A stretch of 64,000 bases of DNA from Virgifigura sp964551315 (GCA_964551315.1 CAZKCM010000007.1:33945-97944); one strand, 5' to 3'; counted from the stretch's first letter, positions 1-8,646 are shown. Notes: generated by a model not told the origin, from the letters alone. Translations and numbers: made by a program.

Positions 1-1
1 G

Positions 2-1276
2 ACGGCCTGGCTCGCCACCGGTCTCTACATCGCCCCGGCGGTCTCCGGCCATGAGCCCCGCTTCCAGCGGCTCGGCGTCAATCTCCTCTACGGTGCGCTG
101 CTGCTGGTGGTCGTCGGTTCGATGGCCGGCGAGTGGTTCGCCGTTCAGCAGATCATCGACCTGCCGCTCAACTTCTGGTTCGGTCACCAGGGGTACGAGT
201 ATGTCGACCTTGGCCGCTTCTGGCAGATCCTGCTGTTCGTCGGCCTCATCGTCTGGCTGACGCTGGTCGGCCGCGCCCTGTGGCCGGCGCTGCGCGCGCC
301 GTCGGAAAGCCGCACGCTGCTGGTGATCCTGTTCCTGTCGACGGTGGCGATCGGCCTGTTCTACGGCGCGGGGCTGACCTGGGGCCAGCACACGCATCTG
401 TCGGTGATCGAGTACTGGCGCTGGTGGGTGGTCCACCTCTGGGTCGAGGGCTTCTTCGAGGTCTTCGCCACCGCGGTGATCGCGCTGCTCTTCGTGCGGC
501 TCGGGCTGGCCCGCGCCGGCGTCGCCACGGGTGCGGTGCTGTTCGCCACCATCGTCTTCCTGCTCGGCGGCATCCTCGGCACGCTGCACCATCTCTACTG
601 GACCGGCACGCCGACCTCGGTCATCGCCGTAGGGGCGATGTTCTCGGCGCTCGAAGTGGTGCCGCTGGCGTTGCTCGGGGTCGAAGGCTACGAGAACTAC
701 CGGCTGAGCCGGTCGGCGCCGTGGGTGGCGACCTATCGCTGGCCGATCCTGTTCTTCGTCGGCGTCGCCTTCTGGAACCTCTTGGGGGCCGGCGTCTTCG
801 GCTTCATGATCAACCCGCCGATCTCGCTCTACTACATCCAGGGGCTGAACACGACGGCGGTGCATGCGCACAGCGCGCTGTTCGGGGTTTACGGGCTGCT
901 CGGCATCGGGCTGATGCTGTTCTGCCTGCGCGGCCTCGGGGCGCGGCAGGCGTGGAACGACGGCCTGCTCAAGACGTCGTTCTGGCTGCTCAACGGCGGG
1001 CTGGCGGGGATGGTCTTCCTGTCGCTTCTGCCCATGGGTACGCTGCAGGCCTGGGCGGCGGTGACGCATGGCCTTTGGTACGCCCGCTCGGCCGAGTTCA
1101 TGCACCAGCCGATCATCGAGTGGCTCGTCTGGCTTCGGGTCCCCGGTGACGTGATCTTCGCGGCCGGCGGCGTCGTCCTGGCTTGGTTCGCCTTCCGCCT
1201 GTGGCGGGGCGGCCGCGGCGGGGCGCCGGTCCGGGCGACGGACACCCGACCCGCCCGGACCGTACCGGCCGAGTAG
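2..1276 (+). CDS. norB: Quinol-dependent nitric oxide reductase, C-terminal part (start outside window)
   Basis: This is the last 424 residues of a heme-copper-oxidase-superfamily nitric oxide reductase, which reduces two NO to N2O in the cytoplasmic membrane. The open frame runs from the first bases of the window to TAG at 1274-1276, so the start lies upstream. Visible signatures are WFGHQGYEYVDLGRFWQ in the periplasmic loop, HLWVEGFFEVFAT (FeB histidine and the NOR-specific glutamates), TLHHLYWTGTP (the FeB His pair) and VHAHSALFGVYG (heme ligands). About ten hydrophobic segments follow one another. The WFGHQGYEY region and the gene's single-subunit look fit the quinol type (qNOR) better than cytochrome-c NOR; I see no norC. 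A strong hairpin directly follows the stop. Confidence 0.9.
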   Translation, partial: TAWLATGLYIAPAVSGHEPRFQRLGVNLLYGALLLVVVGSMAGEWFAVQQIIDLPLNFWFGHQGYEYVDLGRFWQILLFVGLIVWLTLVGRALWPALRAPSESRTLLVILFLSTVAIGLFYGAGLTWGQHTHLSVIEYWRWWVVHLWVEGFFEVFATAVIALLFVRLGLARAGVATGAVLFATIVFLLGGILGTLHHLYWTGTPTSVIAVGAMFSALEVVPLALLGVEGYENYRLSRSAPWVATYRWPILFFVGVAFWNLLGAGVFGFMINPPISLYYIQGLNTTAVHAHSALFGVYGLLGIGLMLFCLRGLGARQAWNDGLLKTSFWLLNGGLAGMVFLSLLPMGTLQAWAAVTHGLWYARSAEFMHQPIIEWLVWLRVPGDVIFAAGGVVLAWFAFRLWRGGRGGAPVRATDTRPARTVPAE

Positions 1277-1286
1277 CAACAGGAGG

Positions 1287-1322
1287 CCGGCAGGGGGCGC
1301 CCGCGCGGGCGCCCCCTGCCGG
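1287..1322 (+). terminator. 36-bp perfect hairpin after the NO reductase gene
   Basis: Two 16-base arms (beginning CCGGCAGGGGGCGCCC) flank a GCGC loop, forming a perfect palindrome that starts 11 bases after the stop codon. No clear T-tract follows, so it would work as a GC-rich terminator or mRNA 3' stabiliser. Confidence 0.65.
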
Positions 1323-1386
1323 TGCACCGGGCAAACGATACTTGCCCCCCAACGGAATGTCACAGCCATGCCATGACCGAGCTTCG

Positions 1387-1863
1387 ATGGACGAACTGAC
1401 GATCGCGCGGGCCCTGCACGTCCTGGCCGTCGTCCTCTGGATCGGCGGCGTCGCCATGGTCACCACGGTTCTGCTGCCGGCCGTGCGCCGTCTCAAGACG
1501 GCCAGAGAGCGGCTCGCCTTCTTCGAGTCGGTGGAGGGGCGCTTCGCCTGGCAGGCACGTATCACGACGGTGATCGCCGGGGCGAGCGGCTTCTACATGG
1601 TTCACCTGCTGGATGCCTGGGACAGGTTCCGATGGGCCGCGTTCTGGTGGATGCATGCGATGGTCGGCGTGTGGATCTTCTTCACGATCATGCTCTTCGT
1701 CGCCGAACCGCTCTTTCTCCATCGCTGGTTCCGGACTCGGGCGGAGCGTGACCCCGAAGGGACGTTCGCGCTGATCTGGTATCTGCACTGGGCGATGCTC
1801 GCGGTCAGCCTCGTCACCGTCCTGGGAGCGGTCGCCGGAAGTCACGGTCTCTTCCTGTTCTGA
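1387..1863 (+). CDS. CopD-like integral membrane protein
   Basis: 158 residues with four predicted membrane segments (about 8-28, 55-75, 85-108 and 132-155). The N-terminal RALHVLAVVLWIGGVAM matches the His/Trp signature of CopD-like and DUF2269-type membrane proteins, in which such histidines may bind heme or copper. The frame is open further upstream; an ATG at 1357 would add ten residues (MSQPCHDRAS), but membrane topology starts cleanly from the ATG at 1387. It follows the NO reductase gene, so an accessory role in NO or respiratory metabolism is plausible but inferred only from position. Confidence 0.65.
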   Translation: MDELTIARALHVLAVVLWIGGVAMVTTVLLPAVRRLKTARERLAFFESVEGRFAWQARITTVIAGASGFYMVHLLDAWDRFRWAAFWWMHAMVGVWIFFTIMLFVAEPLFLHRWFRTRAERDPEGTFALIWYLHWAMLAVSLVTVLGAVAGSHGLFLF

Positions 1864-1907
1864 CCGGAAGGACGTGCCCGGCGAGCGCCCGGGCTCCGTT
1901 CGCTGGC

Positions 1908-1950
1908 ACTTGCAATAGATACATTCCATGTACATGTTATGTTGATCGGG
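1908..1950. promoter_or_regulatory. AT-rich promoter-like island before the CBS-BON gene
   Basis: A conspicuously AT-rich stretch in GC-rich DNA, containing the 10-bp palindrome CATGTACATG (1927-1936) and TTGATC shortly after it. TTGATC resembles half of an FNR/NnrR-type box, but the second half is poor, so I call only a promoter region. Confidence 0.35.
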
Positions 1951-1985
1951 CCGATGCGGTGTCCGGACAACGAGAGTTGAGGGCT

Positions 1986-2681
1986 ATGAAGGCAAAGGAT
2001 GTCATGACCCCCTATGTCGTTTCGGTCGGACCCGACAACACCATCGACGAGGTCATCGACATCCTGCTGACGCACGGAATCAGCGCGGTCCCGGTGGTCG
2101 AGGGCGGCAAGCTGGTCGGTATCGTCAGCGAGGGCGACCTCGTCCGGCGCACGGAGATCGGCACCGCGGAGGGGCCCCGGCCCTGGTCGTTGTGGCCGTT
2201 CGCCGATGATGCGATCCTGGCGGCCGAATACGTGAAATCCCGCGCCACGTGCGTACGCGACGTGATGACCCTGAAGGTCGTTACCGTCACGGAGGAAACA
2301 CCCGTCGGCGAGATCGCCGTCACGCTGGAACGAAACCGGATCAAGCGGGTTCCGGTTGTTCGGGATGGTCGACCCGTCGGCATCGTCAGCCGAGCCGACC
2401 TGATCCGGGGGCTCGCGGCGGTCGAGGCTGCGCCCTTCGGGCCGGCCGTGCCGGATGACGGCACCGTCCGCGCCAGGGTGCTCGAGATCCTCCGGTCGCT
2501 ACCCTGGGCGAGTATCGGCACGATCGACGTCACGGTCGCAGGCGGCGTGGTCGAGATCCGGGGCGGCTACCACTCGGAGGAAGAGCGCGCGGTGACGCGC
2601 GTCGCGGCCGAGACCGTGCCCGGCGTTCGCAAAGTGGACGATCACCGCGTGCCAATGTCCGTGCCCCACGGCTGCGTGTGA
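1986..2681 (+). CDS. Tandem CBS-domain protein with C-terminal BON domain
   Basis: 231 residues. The first CBS repeat starts at KAKDVMTPYVVSVGPDNTI and the second at CVRDVMTLKVVTVTEETPV (about residue 85); each ends in the typical GIVSEGDLVRR / GIVSRADLIRG pattern. A BON domain (about 165-228, with IGTIDVTVAGGVVEIRGGY) closes the protein. CBS pairs sense adenosine nucleotides and BON domains bind membranes or phospholipids. This architecture is common in alphaproteobacterial stress or low-oxygen clusters, but its biochemical role is not settled. A GTG at 1959 is in frame, but the ATG at 1986 begins the conserved CBS sequence. Confidence 0.8.
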   Translation: MKAKDVMTPYVVSVGPDNTIDEVIDILLTHGISAVPVVEGGKLVGIVSEGDLVRRTEIGTAEGPRPWSLWPFADDAILAAEYVKSRATCVRDVMTLKVVTVTEETPVGEIAVTLERNRIKRVPVVRDGRPVGIVSRADLIRGLAAVEAAPFGPAVPDDGTVRARVLEILRSLPWASIGTIDVTVAGGVVEIRGGYHSEEERAVTRVAAETVPGVRKVDDHRVPMSVPHGCV

Positions 2682-2759
2682 TCGCGTCCGCCGGGCGGCG
2701 GGACCGGCGAGCCGGGAGTGCGGAGGAACCCCACCATCAGTTTTTGAAAGGAGGCCTCA

Positions 2760-3065
2760 ATGCCTCGGATCCGCGCCTACGTCACCGCCTGCGCCGTTAT
2801 CCTCGCACTCGCCGTCGTGGCGCTTGTGCTGCTCGTTTCCTTTGCAGACCTCGGTCTGAGCGGCCACGGGGTCGTGGCGCTGTTCCTCGGCGCGCTGCTG
2901 ACCATCGCGCTGGCGATGGCGCTGATGGGTCTCCTGTTCATGAGCGACAGCAGCGGCTACGACGCAAGCACCGACGCCGTCGCGGCCGGGAGGGCGTCTG
3001 CCGGTACTCCCAGTCGGGACGGTGAAGCCGACAAGCCCGCCGGCGATTCGGGCGGCAGGGGCTGA
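2760..3065 (+). CDS. Small two-helix membrane protein of unknown function
   Basis: 101 residues. Two hydrophobic helices (about 7-31 and 37-62) are followed by a hydrophilic tail rich in Gly, Ala, Asp and Ser (DSSGYDASTDAVAAGRAS). The start is secure: a near-perfect ribosome site, GAAAGGAGG, ends 6-7 bases before the ATG. I do not recognise the family. It lies 78 bases after the CBS-BON gene on the same strand and could be cotranscribed with it. Confidence 0.6.
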   Translation: MPRIRAYVTACAVILALAVVALVLLVSFADLGLSGHGVVALFLGALLTIALAMALMGLLFMSDSSGYDASTDAVAAGRASAGTPSRDGEADKPAGDSGGRG

Positions 3066-3083
3066 GCTCCGCGCGGCACGGAA

Positions 3084-3431
3084 TCAGCCGGCCTGCTTCT
3101 CCTTCACCTCCGCGATCGTGTCGATCGCCAGGGATGCGTGGGCGTAGGCGCCGCCCGCGCGCATCTCGGCGGCGACCCAGATCGCTTCCATCAGCTCCTC
3201 CGGCGTCGCGCCGTGCCGCATCGCCGCCTTGGTATGACCGCGGATGCAGTAGGGGCACTGGGTGATGTGGGCCGCGGCGACGGCGATCAGCTGCTTCGTC
3301 TTTGCCGGCAGGGCGCCGTCGGCGAAGACGCGCTGGCTGAATGCCGTGAAGGCGTCGTGGATCTCGGGCGCGAGCTTCTTGCGCTCCTCGGCGAGCTCCC
3401 GCGTCGCGGTCGGGTAGATGTCCTTCGGCAT
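3084..3431 (-). CDS. Carboxymuconolactone decarboxylase / AhpD-like protein
   Basis: 115 residues, the usual size for a single-domain CMD-family protein. It carries the peroxidatic motif CPYCIRGHTKAA (CxxC followed by His, about residues 62-73), typical of AhpD-like alkylhydroperoxidases rather than true decarboxylases, which lack the CxxC. This suggests a cytoplasmic thiol-dependent peroxidase or disulfide reductase. The gene converges on the small membrane protein with only 18 bases between stops. Confidence 0.8.
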   Translation of the reverse strand: MPKDIYPTATRELAEERKKLAPEIHDAFTAFSQRVFADGALPAKTKQLIAVAAAHITQCPYCIRGHTKAAMRHGATPEELMEAIWVAAEMRAGGAYAHASLAIDTIAEVKEKQAG

Positions 3432-3629
3432 GGTGTCTCTCCCGTTCAGGCTCCGGCGCCGGGTGGCCGAAGCCTCTTAACCTGTATCCCAAATGCGTGT
3501 TCCGCAAGTCCGTCGGCCGGCGGGGCACCGAACGGGGGATGCGGCGAGCAGAATGGGCGTGCCGTCCGCCCGCGAACCGCATGTCCGTGATCGCGGCTGC
3601 ACGCCGCTGCGAGCCCCGCGAAGACGGAC

Positions 3630-5303
3630 TCAGGCGTGTTTTCTTCCGGCCGCACCTCGGCGGCTTCGGTCGGGGCCGGGTCTGGGCCGTCGGGGACGGT
3701 CCGACCGGCGGGGCCGGATGGCCTCGATGTGGATACCTTCATCCTCGTCGCCGGAGCGGCGTACGGAGGACGCGAACCGGTCGGCCGCCTGCCGGGCGAT
3801 CTCGAACTTGGTCTCCCGATCGAAGATGCGGATCCCGCCGATCTCCCGCTTCGTTACATGGCCGCGCCGGCAGATGAGCGGCACGAGCCATCGCGGGTCG
3901 GCATTGCGGTTGCGGCCGACATTCATCCGGAACCACACCGTGTCTTCAGGCCCGTTGCGCCGGCCGGCGGGGGCGCGCGGCGCGCGCTCGGCTGCGCCGT
4001 CGAGCAGTTCCTCCGGGGCCGGCAGGCGCGTCCGGTGAAGGCGAACCAGCGCCGCGGCCACCTCTTCGGCGCCCCGCTCGGCCAGGATTGCGCGTGCCAG
4101 AGCGCGATCCTCCTCCGTGGGCTCTTCCTCCCAACCGGGATCGCGCAGCAGGCGCTCGCGGTCCCGCGCCCGGATCTCGTCCGCCGATGGCGGCGTCGTC
4201 CAGGCCGCTTCCACCCTCGCGGACGCCAGCAGCCGCTCGGCCTGACGACGCCGGGTGTAGGGGACGAGCAGCACACAGACGCCCTTGCGCCCGGCCCGGC
4301 CGGTGCGGCCGCTCCGGTGCAGCAGCGTCTCGCGGCCCTTCGGCAGGTCGGCGTGGATGACGAGTCCGAGGTCGGGCAGGTCGATGCCGCGCGCCGCCAC
4401 GTCGGTCGCGATGCACACGCGCGCGCGCCCGTCGCGCAGCGCCTGCAGGGCGCGGGTGCGCTCGCTCTGGCTCAGCTCGCCCGACAAGGCCACCGCCGCG
4501 AAGCCGCGTTCGAGAAGCTTTCCGTGCAGGTCCCGGACGGCCTCGCGGGTGGAGCAGAAGACGAGCGCGCCGCGGGCCTCGAAGTACCGCAGCACGTTGA
4601 CCACGGCGTGCTCCACGTCGTTGGGGGCGATTTGGACCGCGCGGTACTCTATGTCGCCGTGCGGCTGGTCCTCGAGCGAGGTAACGATGCGGGCGGCGTC
4701 GCGTTGGTAGCGTTTGGCAAGCGCGGTGATGTCCTTCGGGATTGTGGCGGAGAAGAGGAGGGTGCGGCGCTCGGCCGGGGTCGCGTCCAGGATGAACTCC
4801 AGATCCTCGCGAAAGCCGAGGTCGAGCATCTCGTCGGCTTCGTCGAGCACCACGACCTGAAGCCGCGCGATGTCGAGATGGCCCCGTTCCAGATGGTCGC
4901 GCAGGCGACCCGGCGTGCCGACCACCAGATGGGCGCCCTGTGCGAGCGCGCGCTGCTCCCGGCGAATGTCCATCCCGCCGACGCAGGACGCTAGGCGCGC
5001 GCCGGTCTGCGCGTAGAGCCAGGCGAGTTCTCCATGGACCTGGAGCGCCAGCTCACGCGTCGGCGCCACGACCAGGGCGAGCGGTTCCCCGGCGCCTTCG
5101 AAGCGCGCGCCGTCGCCGAGCAAGGTGGATGCCATCGCAAGACCATAGGCCACGGTCTTCCCCGACCCCGTCTGCGCGGAAACGAGCAGGTCCCGCCCTG
5201 CCGCCTCCGGCCGGAGCACGGCCGCCTGGACCGGCGTCGGTTCGGTAAAGCCCCGCTCGCTCAGCGCGCGGGCCAGATCGGGGTGAACGGATGAGAAGGG
5301 CAT
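3630..5303 (-). CDS. DEAD-box ATP-dependent RNA helicase with DbpA-type RNA-binding domain
   Basis: 557 residues. Superfamily 2 motifs are complete: Q-motif region (GFTEPTPVQ, about 19), AQTGSGKT (44-50), PTRELALQV, GTPGRL, VLDEADE (about 153), FSATIP, ARVCIATDVAARGIDLPD and HRSGRTGRAGRKG. A C-terminal domain (about 454-520, VWFRMNVGRNRNADPRWLV to IGGIRIFDRETKFEIA) resembles the DbpA RNA-binding fold that directs helicases to 23S rRNA. A basic Arg/Pro tail follows. Probable role is ribosome assembly or RNA unwinding, perhaps in the cold. The frame is open far upstream, but MPFSSVHPDLA is the conserved N-terminus. Confidence 0.9.
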   Translation of the reverse strand: MPFSSVHPDLARALSERGFTEPTPVQAAVLRPEAAGRDLLVSAQTGSGKTVAYGLAMASTLLGDGARFEGAGEPLALVVAPTRELALQVHGELAWLYAQTGARLASCVGGMDIRREQRALAQGAHLVVGTPGRLRDHLERGHLDIARLQVVVLDEADEMLDLGFREDLEFILDATPAERRTLLFSATIPKDITALAKRYQRDAARIVTSLEDQPHGDIEYRAVQIAPNDVEHAVVNVLRYFEARGALVFCSTREAVRDLHGKLLERGFAAVALSGELSQSERTRALQALRDGRARVCIATDVAARGIDLPDLGLVIHADLPKGRETLLHRSGRTGRAGRKGVCVLLVPYTRRRQAERLLASARVEAAWTTPPSADEIRARDRERLLRDPGWEEEPTEEDRALARAILAERGAEEVAAALVRLHRTRLPAPEELLDGAAERAPRAPAGRRNGPEDTVWFRMNVGRNRNADPRWLVPLICRRGHVTKREIGGIRIFDRETKFEIARQAADRFASSVRRSGDEDEGIHIEAIRPRRSDRPRRPRPGPDRSRRGAAGRKHA

Positions 5304-5620
5304 CTCTCGGCAACCGGATTGGTTTTGAAGGAAGTACGGTCCGCGTCTTCGGTGCAACGGGCCGACCCGGGGCGGTGTTCCGACGGGCCGTGTTCCATCG
5401 AATGCGCCGCGCCCGGATGCCTTGCGGGCGATCCGGGCGCGGCGGGCGTGAACCCATATCCGATGGCCGGTCGGAACACAAGCGGGCGGGCCCTCGGCCA
5501 TGGCCCGCCCGCCGCCGGAACGTAGCTGGGGGGCTCGCTGCGTTCCGGCTCGCCTCTCCGCTGGGCCCCGGCCTGTGAGACGAAGCGTCCGGCTCGGCCG
5601 GTCGCCGGCCGGCCCGTCGG
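5304..5620. other. Intergenic region between helicase and molybdo-oxidoreductase
   Basis: 317 bases without a supportable gene. It contains the upstream region of the helicase (AT-richer near 5305-5345) and the 3' region of the oxidoreductase with a hairpin at 5482-5512. Confidence 0.5.
5482..5512 (-). terminator. GC-rich hairpin downstream of the molybdo subunit
   Basis: Arms GCGGGCGGGCC and GGCCCGCCCGC pair perfectly over 11 bp around a 9-base loop. It lies about 110 bases past the stop of the molybdopterin subunit, without a T-tract. Confidence 0.4.
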
Positions 5621-7819
5621 TCAGCCGATCTGGGGCCGGGAGAAGGGCAGCGTCCGTATCCGCCTTCCGGTCGCCGCGAACACGGCGTTGGCGACGGCGG
5701 GGCCGATCGGCGGAACCCCCGGCTCGCCGACGCCGGTCGGCGGCTCGGTGGACTCGACGATGTGGACCTCGACCGCCGGCATCTCGTCGATGCGAAGCAC
5801 CCGGTAGCCGTCGAAGTTCGACTGCTGGACGGTGCCGTCCTCCAGCGTGATCGCGCCATACAGGACCGCGCCGAGGCCGAACCCGATGCCGCCCTCCATC
5901 TGCGCCCTGATGACGTCGGGGTTGATGGCGACGCCGCAATCGACGGCGCAGACCACGCGGTCGACCTTGATCTCGCCGTCCGGCCGGACGGTCACCTCCG
6001 CGACCTGGGCCACGTAGCTGTTGAAGGATTCGTGCACAGCGATGCCGCGGCCCCGGCCGGCGGGCAGGGGCGCGCCCCACCCGGCCTTCTCGGCGGCAAG
6101 GTCGAGCACCGCTCGGTGGCGCGGGTGCCGACCGAGCAGGGACCGGCGGAACTCATACGGGTCCTTGCCGGCCGCCTGCGCGATCTCGTCGATGAAGACC
6201 TCCGTGGCGTAGGCGGTGTGCGTGCTGCCGACGGACCGCCACCACAGGACGGGCACGCCGACCCGGGTCGTGTGCAGCTCAACCGTCAGGTTCGGAATGT
6301 CGTAGGGCAGGGTGCTCGCGCCTTCGACGGAGGTCTGGTCGACGCCGTTCTTGACCAGCGCGCCTTCGAAGGGCGTGCCTTCGAGGATCGACTGGCCGAC
6401 GATGCGGTGCCGCCAGGCCACCAGACCGCCCTGCGCGTCGAGGCCGGCGGAGAGCGTGTGGTAGTACATCGGCCGGTAGCGGCCGCCGCGGATGTCGTCC
6501 TCCCGCGTCCAGATCAGCTTGACCGGAACGCCTTCTTCCAGAGCCTTGGCGACGTGTACCGCTTCGACGATGTAGTCCGACGTCGCGGTGGCGCGGCGGC
6601 CGAAGCTGCCGCCGGCGAGGAGCGTATGGATTTTCACCTGCTCCGGCCGCAGTCCCGCCGCCGCCGCGGCGTTGGCCTGATCGACCGTCTGAAACTGGTC
6701 GCCGGCCCAGATCTCGCACGCGTCTCCGGTCAGCCGGACGACGCAGTCGAGCGGCTCCATGGGCGCGTGGGCGAGGTACGGGAACTCGAACGCGGCGGTC
6801 AGCGTCGTGGCGGCGTTCGCCATGGCGGAGTCCACGTCGCCGTCCGCCCGGGCGACGGTGCCCGGCTTCTCGGCGAGGGCCCTGTACTCGGCCATGAGAT
6901 CGGCCGTGCCGCGCTTCTCGGCCTGGCTGTCGTCCCATTCGATCGCGAGCGCCTGCCGCGCCTGGCTGACGGCCCAGAAGGACCGGCCAACGACGGCGAT
7001 GCCGCTCGGGATGCGCAGAACGTCGATCACGCCCGGCACCGCCCTTGCCGCGGTCGCGTCGACCGACCGGACCGTCGCCCCGAAGACGGGCGGCCGCTCG
7101 ACCTGGGCGATCACCATGCCGGGCAGGACCACGTCGAGCGCGAATTGCGCCGTGCCGTTGGTCTTGGGTTTCGAGTCCAGGCGCGGCAGACGGCGGCCGA
7201 TGAGCGTGAACGTCCTCGGGTCCTTGAGCGGCACGTCCCGGGGCGGCGTCAAGGCGGCGGCCTTGCCGGCGAGCTCGCCGAATCTGGCGCTGCGATTCGA
7301 GGCGTCATGGCGCACCACGCCCTTCTCGACGGTGATCTCGGCGGCCGGAACGCCCCACTCGCGCGCCGCGGCCTCGACCAGCATCGCACGGGCCGTGGCG
7401 CCGGCCTTGCGAAGCTGCTCGTAGGAGTTGGCGACCGCGGTGCTGCCGCCGGTGCCCTGGATGGCGCCGAAGGCCAGATTGTTGTACAGCGTTGCGTCGG
7501 CCGGCGCCGATTCGGCCCGGACCTGCGACCAGTCGGCGTCGAGCTCTTCGGCCAATATGGTCGACAGGCCGGTATAGGTGCCCTGGCCCATCTCCAGATG
7601 CTTGATGACGACCGTCACCGTATTATCGGGGGCGATCCGCACGAAGGCATTGGGCGCGAAAGCCCCGCCGGTGGTGGCGCTTGCAACTTTCGTCCCGGAT
7701 GCCGGCCAGTAAAAGCCGAGGGTGAGGCCCGCGGCCGCCGCGGCGCCGGTCTTCAGAAAGGTTCGCCGGCTGGCGTTCATGCTTGGGCCGGGGGTCGAAG
7801 GTGCGGGGGCTCCGTACAT
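5621..7819 (-). CDS. Exported molybdopterin-binding oxidoreductase subunit (IorB/xanthine dehydrogenase family)
   Basis: 732 residues, the size of the single-chain beta subunit of isoquinoline-1-oxidoreductase-like enzymes. A twin-arginine signal (SRRTFLKTGAAAAAGL, about residues 17-32) predicts periplasmic location. Typical family sequences include GQGTYTGLSTILAEELDAD, GGSFGRRATATSDYIVEAV and GVGEPGVPPIGPAVANAVF near the C-terminus (the catalytic Glu region). The substrate is unknown; relatives oxidise N-heterocycles or aldehydes. The start at 7819 has GGAGG 8 bases upstream and lies 3 bases after the stop of the Fe-S subunit, so I prefer it over an ATG at 7780 that lacks a ribosome site. 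Transcribed with the Fe-S gene at 7823. Confidence 0.85.
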   Translation of the reverse strand: MYGAPAPSTPGPSMNASRRTFLKTGAAAAAGLTLGFYWPASGTKVASATTGGAFAPNAFVRIAPDNTVTVVIKHLEMGQGTYTGLSTILAEELDADWSQVRAESAPADATLYNNLAFGAIQGTGGSTAVANSYEQLRKAGATARAMLVEAAAREWGVPAAEITVEKGVVRHDASNRSARFGELAGKAAALTPPRDVPLKDPRTFTLIGRRLPRLDSKPKTNGTAQFALDVVLPGMVIAQVERPPVFGATVRSVDATAARAVPGVIDVLRIPSGIAVVGRSFWAVSQARQALAIEWDDSQAEKRGTADLMAEYRALAEKPGTVARADGDVDSAMANAATTLTAAFEFPYLAHAPMEPLDCVVRLTGDACEIWAGDQFQTVDQANAAAAAGLRPEQVKIHTLLAGGSFGRRATATSDYIVEAVHVAKALEEGVPVKLIWTREDDIRGGRYRPMYYHTLSAGLDAQGGLVAWRHRIVGQSILEGTPFEGALVKNGVDQTSVEGASTLPYDIPNLTVELHTTRVGVPVLWWRSVGSTHTAYATEVFIDEIAQAAGKDPYEFRRSLLGRHPRHRAVLDLAAEKAGWGAPLPAGRGRGIAVHESFNSYVAQVAEVTVRPDGEIKVDRVVCAVDCGVAINPDVIRAQMEGGIGFGLGAVLYGAITLEDGTVQQSNFDGYRVLRIDEMPAVEVHIVESTEPPTGVGEPGVPPIGPAVANAVFAATGRRIRTLPFSRPQIG

Positions 7820-7822
7820 GGC

Positions 7823-8287
7823 TCAGGCCTCCATCAGCTTGGCCGCCTCGTGGATGGCGGCGCGGATCCGGAAATAGGTGGCGCAGCGGCAGATGTTCCC
7901 GCTCATCGCGGCGTCGATGTCGGCGTCCGTCGGTTTCGGTGTCTGCGCGAGGAGCGCGATGGCCGACATGATCTGGCCCGACTGGCAGTAGCCGCACTGC
8001 ACGACGTCGAGCTTCTCCCAAGCGGCCTGGACCGCCTGCGCGGCCTTGCCGGTAACGCCTTCGATGGTCGTGACGGATTGCCCTTCGACGGCGGCCACGG
8101 GCGTGACGCAGGAACGCACGGGCTGACCGTCGATATGCACCGTGCAGGCGCCGCATTGCGCCATGCCGCAGCCGAACTTCGTGCCCGTCAGCCCGGCGAT
8201 CTCGCGAATCGCCCAGAGAAGTGGCATGTCGGGATCGGCGTCCAGTGTGGTTGGCTGGTTGTTGAGGGTGAGTGAGATGGCGGCCAT
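7823..8287 (-). CDS. [2Fe-2S] small subunit of molybdenum hydroxylase
   Basis: 154 residues with the two-domain layout of xanthine-dehydrogenase-family iron-sulfur subunits. A plant-ferredoxin cluster motif (GCGMAQCGACTVHIDGQPVRSC, shown here as CGMAQCGAC plus a later C) sits at about 40-62, and a helical second cluster motif (QCGYCQSGQIM, then GNICRCATY) at about 100-140. It passes electrons from the molybdenum site of the subunit encoded downstream to an acceptor. It has no signal of its own and would be exported as a complex with its Tat-bearing partner. AGGAGA precedes the ATG. Confidence 0.88.
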   Translation of the reverse strand: MAAISLTLNNQPTTLDADPDMPLLWAIREIAGLTGTKFGCGMAQCGACTVHIDGQPVRSCVTPVAAVEGQSVTTIEGVTGKAAQAVQAAWEKLDVVQCGYCQSGQIMSAIALLAQTPKPTDADIDAAMSGNICRCATYFRIRAAIHEAAKLMEA

Positions 8288-8424
8288 GGTTGTCTCCTGG
8301 GGCGAGAATCGAAGGTTCGCGTGCCGCCGCGCCACCGCCGTGGCACGAGCGGGTGCGTCCGGTGTATCACCGGTGCGTGGAGCGCCCGTCCGCTGCCGCC
8401 GGACCCGGCGCTCCCCGCGGGGCG

Positions 8425-8601
8425 TCAGCCCGCCGTCCTGACGGCCGGTGCCGGGGAGTCCGCCTGGGTCGATGGCGTGTCGACCGATTGCTTCTGGACC
8501 GTGCGCTGCCAGGCGCAGCCGCCATCGCCGGCCGCCTGGGCGGCGCCGGCCATCGCCGCGAGGCCGAGTCCGGTGAGGAGAGCAAGCGTCGCTTTGCGCA
8601 T
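8425..8601 (-). CDS. 58-residue exported protein of unknown function
   Basis: An ORF too short for most gene callers but well supported. An ideal ribosome site, AGGAGGTGA, lies 4 bases before the ATG at 8601. The product starts MRKATLALLTGLGLAAMAGA, a clear signal peptide probably cut after AQA, leaving about 35 residues with one cysteine (GGCAWQRT) and a Pro/Thr/Ser-rich tail. No function is known to me; short proteins with this plan occur in alphaproteobacteria. Its promoter region holds copy 1 of the repeated 82-nt module (8647-8728), so it probably belongs to the regulon of the neighbouring two-component system. Confidence 0.7.
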   Translation of the reverse strand: MRKATLALLTGLGLAAMAGAAQAAGDGGCAWQRTVQKQSVDTPSTQADSPAPAVRTAG

Positions 8602-8646
8602 GAATCACCTCCTGCTGGTTTGATGCGCGTGCAGTTTGGCGGTTGT

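Noticed and set aside
5762..8275. 837-codon plus-strand frame over the molybdenum hydroxylase genes
   Set aside because: Antisense to two genes with clear cofactor motifs; no resemblance to any family.
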